From contig CASFWW010000040.1 of assembly GCA_949298505.1 (NCBI GenBank), forward strand, positions 1 to 18,520: DNA of 18,520 nt, read 5' to 3'. Below the pieces are notes generated by a model, which made no database searches, was not told where the DNA came from, and saw only the letters and a program-made list of their open reading frames with translations. Of this stretch, positions 14,926-18,520 are shown one piece after another (position 1 is the first letter of the stretch; every line of letters begins with the position of its first letter). Both the position numbers and the translations under genes were made by a program. This DNA comes from Ornithoclostridium sp949298505 (GTDB lineage: Bacteria > Bacillota > Clostridia > Christensenellales > UBA3700).

Positions 14926-14980
14926 GCTTGCGAGGTCGGAACAGAGCCGACAACTGACATAAGTCAGGTTCGCTACCTTG
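14898..14980 (-). ncRNA. Unassigned structured small RNA with own promoter and terminator
   Basis: The predicted transcript is about 80 nt. A GCGA/TCGC helix (14973-14970 with 14933-14930) can close a junction carrying two hairpins: CTGAC-TTAT-GTCAG (14967-14954) and GTCGG with a 7-nt loop and CCGAC (14951-14935). A terminator with a GAAA loop ends it. I compared it by eye with SRP RNA, 6S RNA, tRNA and common riboswitches and could not match it. The GTAGCGAACC start is faintly like small SRP RNA, but the conserved GGAAG/AGCAGC loop is missing. It could be a free small RNA or a leader that controls mazF 150 nt downstream. Confidence 0.5.
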
Positions 14981-14985
14981 AATAC

Positions 14986-15015
14986 ATAATATCATTTATA
15001 ACAGTTGTTTGTCAA
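14986..15015 (-). promoter_or_regulatory. Promoter of the small RNA
   Basis: On the minus strand a perfect -35 TTGACA (15015-15010), an 18-nt spacer and a -10 TATTAT (14991-14986) predict a start near 14979. It lies in the gap after nnrD. Confidence 0.75.
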
Positions 15016-15063
15016 ATATATACTCAAAATTTTTGCAAGCTGTTTTTCTTATTATCTTTAAAT

Positions 15064-16548
15064 TCATTCTTCATACGAATCCACGATGCTTTTCGCCGCT
15101 TTGCAGACGTCGCTTGCGAGAACTCCCCAGTCGCCGAACTCCTTTTCGGCCTGCTTCGCCGCTACCGCGCAAAGATACGCGCCCGCGCACGCCGCGTCGA
15201 ATAAGGATATCCCTCTCGCCGCAAAGCCGCATACCGTGCCGGTGAGGACGTCTCCGCTACCGCCCTTCGCCAAGGCGGGAGTGCCGTCTGCCACAAACGC
15301 CGCGTCTATTCCGTCCGTGATCACGGTCGTTGCGCCCTTAAGAAGTACAATGCAATCGCACGAAGTTGCGAGATCTTTCGCGGCGGACACCGGGTCTGAC
15401 AGTATTTCGTCCACGCTCTTTCCGGTGAGCCTCGAAGCCTCTTTCGGGTGCGGAGTCAGAAGAAGCCTTGCCTTTTTGTCTTTGAGCCTTGTTATACCTT
15501 CTCCGAATGCGTTGAGCGCGTCGGCGTCCATAATGCAATCGCAGTCAAAGTTCCTGACGATATATTCGCAGATCTTCGCGTTTTCCTCTCTGTCGCCGCC
15601 CATGCCCGGACCTATCGCGACGGCGGTCACGCCTTTCATCGCTTTGTCAATGCTTCCCCTGTCGAAAACGAACGCGCCGTCCTTGTCCGCCATCGGGAAA
15701 AGCGTGCTTTCGACGACGTTTTCGGCATATGCGCCGGATATCGAATAAGGCACGCAAAGGGTATTGAGTCCCGCGCCCGCTCTCAATGCCGCTCTGCCGG
15801 CTTCCGCAAGTTTCGGAGCGCCGGGAAATTCACGCGAACCGCCTATTATCAGACTTTTGCCGAAGCTTCCCTTGTTGCAATTTTTTCTTCTGGGCGCGAA
15901 AAACTTCTTGACGAACCCGCCGTCTATTACCGGGTACTTTTCTCCGGTTATCTGAATGCCGATATCGACAACGACGACCTCTCCGCAACAGTCCTTCCCG
16001 TCGCCGAGAAGAAGCCCGCTCTTTACCGCCTGGATAGCGACCGTCTTGTCGGCTTTTACAGCGAGCACCGCTCTTCCGCCCATACCGTCCAGACCGCTCG
16101 GGATATCGACGGAAACGATGTAAGCCCTGCATGAATTTATTTTCCCGATGACGTCTGCGTATTCATTCTTCGGCATGCCCGAAAAACCGGTGCCGAAAAT
16201 GCAGTCAACGACGAGATCGCAGTCAAAGTCGCATTTCTCGACGGGATATATCCTGTCGAAGCCGCGTTTTGACAGTTCTTCTTTATAATACCGCGCGTCA
16301 TCCGAAATTTTGTCCGAGATATAAAAAAGCGTGACGTCGCATTTTGCGTCCGACATAAGGCAGGCGAGCGCGAAACCGTCGCCGCCGTTGTTCCCCTTGC
16401 CGCAGATTATATATGTCTTGCCGCTCTTGTCGATATTGTCGAAAACGCCCTTTGCGGCGCGCGCCATAAGTTCGACGGACGGCACTCCGCCGGCTATGCA
16501 CGCCTTATCGCTTTCAGCCATTACCTTGTTTGAAACCGCGTAGTTCAT
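15064..16548 (-). CDS. nnrD: Bifunctional NAD(P)H-hydrate epimerase / ADP-dependent dehydratase
   Basis: This 494-residue two-domain cytosolic repair enzyme acts on NADH and NADPH damaged by hydration: the N-terminal YjeF domain interconverts the R and S hydrates, and the C-terminal domain dehydrates the S form using ADP. In the N half, GKGNNGGDG (50-58) and DIPSGLDG (148-155) are the epimerase motifs. In the C half, GSFGKSLIIGGS (227-238), DADALN (341-346), TPHPKE (365-370) and KGGSGDVLTG (428-437) are the ribokinase-like nucleotide and catalytic motifs. The ATG at 16548 (MNYAVSNK) starts 1 nt after the recX stop and matches the family N-terminus; an in-frame ATG at 16569 would lie inside recX. 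It is probably in one transcript with ygiQ and recX. Confidence 0.93.
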   Translation of the reverse strand: MNYAVSNKVMAESDKACIAGGVPSVELMARAAKGVFDNIDKSGKTYIICGKGNNGGDGFALACLMSDAKCDVTLFYISDKISDDARYYKEELSKRGFDRIYPVEKCDFDCDLVVDCIFGTGFSGMPKNEYADVIGKINSCRAYIVSVDIPSGLDGMGGRAVLAVKADKTVAIQAVKSGLLLGDGKDCCGEVVVVDIGIQITGEKYPVIDGGFVKKFFAPRRKNCNKGSFGKSLIIGGSREFPGAPKLAEAGRAALRAGAGLNTLCVPYSISGAYAENVVESTLFPMADKDGAFVFDRGSIDKAMKGVTAVAIGPGMGGDREENAKICEYIVRNFDCDCIMDADALNAFGEGITRLKDKKARLLLTPHPKEASRLTGKSVDEILSDPVSAAKDLATSCDCIVLLKGATTVITDGIDAAFVADGTPALAKGGSGDVLTGTVCGFAARGISLFDAACAGAYLCAVAAKQAEKEFGDWGVLASDVCKAAKSIVDSYEE

Positions 16549-16549
16549 A

Positions 16550-17176
16550 TCAATCCCCGTCCTTGACATCTTCTCTCAGCCTTGCCAGACAGCGGGCGAT
16601 CACGTCCTGACCGTAACCCCTGTAAGACAGATACCTGACAAGCCTTGCAACGTATTTTTCGTCCGTCAGGTCTTTCCCTCTGCTGTGCTTCTGCGCAAGC
16701 GCGTAGGCGTCGTCCTCTTCTGTCGAAACCTCTTTCAGCGCGTATTCTATATATTCTGAAGCTACGCCGCGCTGTCTGAGTTCCTCTCTTAGCCGCCTTG
16801 CCCCTTTGACTCCGCGGTTGACCTCAACGTACTGCACCGCGTATTCTTTGTCGTCGATATAGTTATAGCTTTTGAGTTTTTCGACCGTATATTCTACTAC
16901 GACTTTGCCGTAGCCCTTGTCGTACAACTTCTGCGTTATCTTCTTTTCAGTGCAGACGTAACGGGAAATATATCCGAGCGCGTATTCGAACGCGTTGCGC
17001 TTGTCTGACTCGAAGATGATATTCGCCAGTTCTTTTTCGTCTATCTCCTTGCCTTCTTCAAATCTTTTGGCAGCGGCTACGAGCGCGCTTATCGAACCGT
17101 AAAATTCTCCGTCAAGGTAAAGATTCACCCTGTCTTTGTCTCTCTTGCAAGGTTTCACCCCGGTGATAACGCTCAT
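16550..17176 (-). CDS. recX: Regulatory protein RecX
   Basis: This 208-residue protein binds RecA filaments and limits their activity during recombination and the SOS response. The sequence is almost wholly helical and shows the RecX pattern of tandem three-helix repeats: YALGYISRYVCTEKKITQKLYDKGY near 65-90, YIDDKEYAVQYVEVNRGVKGARRLREELRQRGV near 105-138, and LVRYLSYRGYGQDVIARCL near 178-196. The N-terminal strand segment ITGVKPCKRDKDRVNLYLDGEF is also typical of Gram-positive RecX. The length is normal. The ATG overlaps the ygiQ stop by ATGA, indicating translational coupling. recA is not in the window. Confidence 0.92.
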   Translation of the reverse strand: MSVITGVKPCKRDKDRVNLYLDGEFYGSISALVAAAKRFEEGKEIDEKELANIIFESDKRNAFEYALGYISRYVCTEKKITQKLYDKGYGKVVVEYTVEKLKSYNYIDDKEYAVQYVEVNRGVKGARRLREELRQRGVASEYIEYALKEVSTEEDDAYALAQKHSRGKDLTDEKYVARLVRYLSYRGYGQDVIARCLARLREDVKDGD

Positions 17177-18520
17177 TTTCCGCCTCTCCTTCCTGCCGGT
17201 GTCTTACCCTTTGCGCCGTATTTTAAAAATGACTTGTTTTTCCTGCCGGTGTCTGTTAAAGCGCCTTTTACGTGCTTGAGAGGTTTGTTTTTATCAGCCT
17301 TTTCCGTGCTTTTCCCGGAAGACGCGCCGGCTTTTTCTGCGGCTTTTCTCTCCTTAGCCCTGGCAACCGCTTCTTCTTTGGTAGGCTTTATGAGGCACCC
17401 TTCGGTAAACCCGATGAGGTCGCGTCTGCCCGCCTCGACCAGCGCTTCGTGGACCAGGTCGTAATTGCTCTTTTTACGCCACTGCATAAGCGCGCGCTGC
17501 ATCATCTTTTCGCGCTTGTCCCTGGGCACGTATATCGGTTTCCCGGTATCGGGATTTATACCCGTATAATACATGCAGGTGGATTTTGTAGAAGGTGTGG
17601 GATAAAAATCCTGCACCTGCTCCGGCATATAGCCGATCGATTTCAGATACTCGGCAAGCCTCACCGCGTCCTTGAGCGTACAGCCCGGGTGCGACGAGAT
17701 CAGATACGGCACAAGATACTGCTTCTTTCCGAGGCGCGCGTTGAGATCGTCGAACTTCTTTTTAAACGCGAGATAAAGCGAAAACGACGGCTTGTTCATC
17801 GCTTCGAGAACGTTGTCGGAAACGTGTTCGGGCGCGACTTTGAGCTGACCGCTTATGTGGTGCTTAACAAGTTCCTTAAGGAAGGTATCGTCCTTATCGT
17901 ACATTACGTAATCGTACCTTATGCCGCTTCTCACGAATACTTTTTTAACGCCTTCAAGCTGTCTTAAATCTCTTAAAAGCTCAATATATTCTTCATGCGA
18001 CACCTGAAGATTGGGGCATTTTTTTAAACCTATGCACGGCTTATCCGCGCATACTCCGAGTTTGAACTGTTTAGCGCAGGCGGGGTCGCGGAAATTCGCG
18101 GTCGGTCCGCCGACGTCGTGGATATAGCCTTTGAAATCTTTGTCCGCAACGAGTTTTTTCGCTTCTTCCACAAGACTTTTTTTGCTTCGTTTCTGGACTA
18201 TCCTGCCCTGGTGATAAGTGAGCGCGCAGTAATTGCACGAACCGTAACAGCCGCGTACCGAAGTAAGGCTGAATTTGACCTCCTGCATAGCGGGCACTCC
18301 GCGCGTATAGTACGGATGATAGTCGCGCATATACGGCAGTTCGTACACCTTGTCCATCTCTTCGGGAGAAAGGGGAAGCTGACTTACGTTCTGCACAACG
18401 TATTTGTTCAGATGCTTCTGAAGAAGTATCTTACCATTCGCATGGTCGTTCTGCTTTGACTGGATATTGAACGCCTCAACGTACGCTTTTTTATCGTCTC
18501 TGACCTGCTCAAACGACGGA
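17173..18520 (-). CDS. YgiQ-family radical SAM protein (5' end outside the window)
   Basis: This is the C-terminal part, 448 residues visible, of a large iron-sulfur radical SAM protein; full-length members are near 600-700 residues, so about a third lies beyond 18520. SVRGCYGSCNYCALTYHQGR gives the CxxxCxxC cluster ligands at fragment residues 91, 95 and 98. PSFEQVRDDKKAY at the very edge and VVQN..Q.PLSPEEMD match the domain upstream of the cluster in E. coli YgiQ. The frame stays open to the window edge, so the GTG at 18396 is not the start. Family members have no settled reaction. The last 60 or so residues are a Lys/Gly-rich, probably disordered tail. It is the first visible gene of the ygiQ-recX-nnrD run. 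Confidence 0.9.
   Translation of the reverse strand, partial: PSFEQVRDDKKAYVEAFNIQSKQNDHANGKILLQKHLNKYVVQNVSQLPLSPEEMDKVYELPYMRDYHPYYTRGVPAMQEVKFSLTSVRGCYGSCNYCALTYHQGRIVQKRSKKSLVEEAKKLVADKDFKGYIHDVGGPTANFRDPACAKQFKLGVCADKPCIGLKKCPNLQVSHEEYIELLRDLRQLEGVKKVFVRSGIRYDYVMYDKDDTFLKELVKHHISGQLKVAPEHVSDNVLEAMNKPSFSLYLAFKKKFDDLNARLGKKQYLVPYLISSHPGCTLKDAVRLAEYLKSIGYMPEQVQDFYPTPSTKSTCMYYTGINPDTGKPIYVPRDKREKMMQRALMQWRKKSNYDLVHEALVEAGRRDLIGFTEGCLIKPTKEEAVARAKERKAAEKAGASSGKSTEKADKNKPLKHVKGALTDTGRKNKSFLKYGAKGKTPAGRRGGK

Noticed and set aside
14935..14951. A tRNA T-arm, because of a 5-bp stem with a 7-nt loop
   Set aside because: The loop lacks TTCRA and there is no acceptor stem, anticodon arm or D-arm at the right spacing.
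14898..14980. Small SRP RNA (ffs), because of the GTAGCGAACC start
   Set aside because: The conserved GGAAG / AGCAGC apical region and its stem are absent, and the fold has two hairpins rather than one long rod.
16549..16569. Upstream ATG at 16569 for nnrD
   Set aside because: It adds seven unconserved residues inside recX; the family start MNYAVSNK begins at 16548.

Overview
This looks like an ordinary chromosomal segment of a Gram-positive, low-to-mid G+C bacterium of the Bacillota (Clostridia-like, possibly an uncultured gut lineage). The evidence is sigma-A-type promoters with AT-rich spacers, strong AGGAGG ribosome sites, a CIRCE element ahead of groESL, the dnaX-ybaB-recR cluster, a DivIVA-domain protein, a class II GalT, a B. 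subtilis-type MazF and a CcpA-like cre site on galK. No rRNA, tRNA, CRISPR array, prophage or intact insertion sequence was found. The lineage assignment is inference from gene content.

Layout. Positions 1-658 hold an apparent fragment of a GNAT acetyltransferase (minus strand) and the heat-shock promoter and CIRCE operator of groES-groEL (plus strand, to 2587). Next on the minus strand come a DivIVA-domain coiled-coil protein (2763-3251), nicotinate phosphoribosyltransferase (3365-4789), and a tightly coupled pair, galactokinase (5949-7214) followed by lgt (4915-5949). Class II galT (7477-9012) is divergent from galK, so the first two Leloir steps share a 262-bp regulatory region. A recR-ybaB-dnaX operon follows (9182-11644, minus). 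Then comes a GPH-type sugar:cation symporter (11798-13474, minus), divergent from a small lipoprotein of unknown function (13864-14355, plus). The right end is a minus-strand run transcribed ygiQ (cut by the window edge), recX, nnrD, then an unassigned structured small RNA with its own promoter and terminator, then mazF without a visible mazE-like antitoxin.

How it fits together. GalK and GalT carry out galactose to galactose-1-P to UDP-galactose/glucose-1-P, and the GPH symporter could bring in galactose or a galactoside. galK has a cre-like site at its transcription start, which fits carbon catabolite repression. Lgt would lipidate proteins such as the lipoprotein encoded here. RecR, RecX, DnaX and YbaB serve recombination and replication. 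PncB and NnrD act in NAD synthesis and repair. GroESL is the HrcA-controlled chaperonin.

Most of the window is conserved housekeeping. The signal least explained by known families is the roughly 80-nt RNA at 14898-14980. It has a consensus promoter, a three-way-junction-like fold, a terminator with a GAAA loop and a possible antiterminator pairing, and it sits just upstream of the antitoxin-less mazF. Other points of note are an unusual 13-bp hairpin in the dnaX leader, the galK-lgt coupling, a 15-bp direct repeat pair after groEL, and the truncated GNAT gene.
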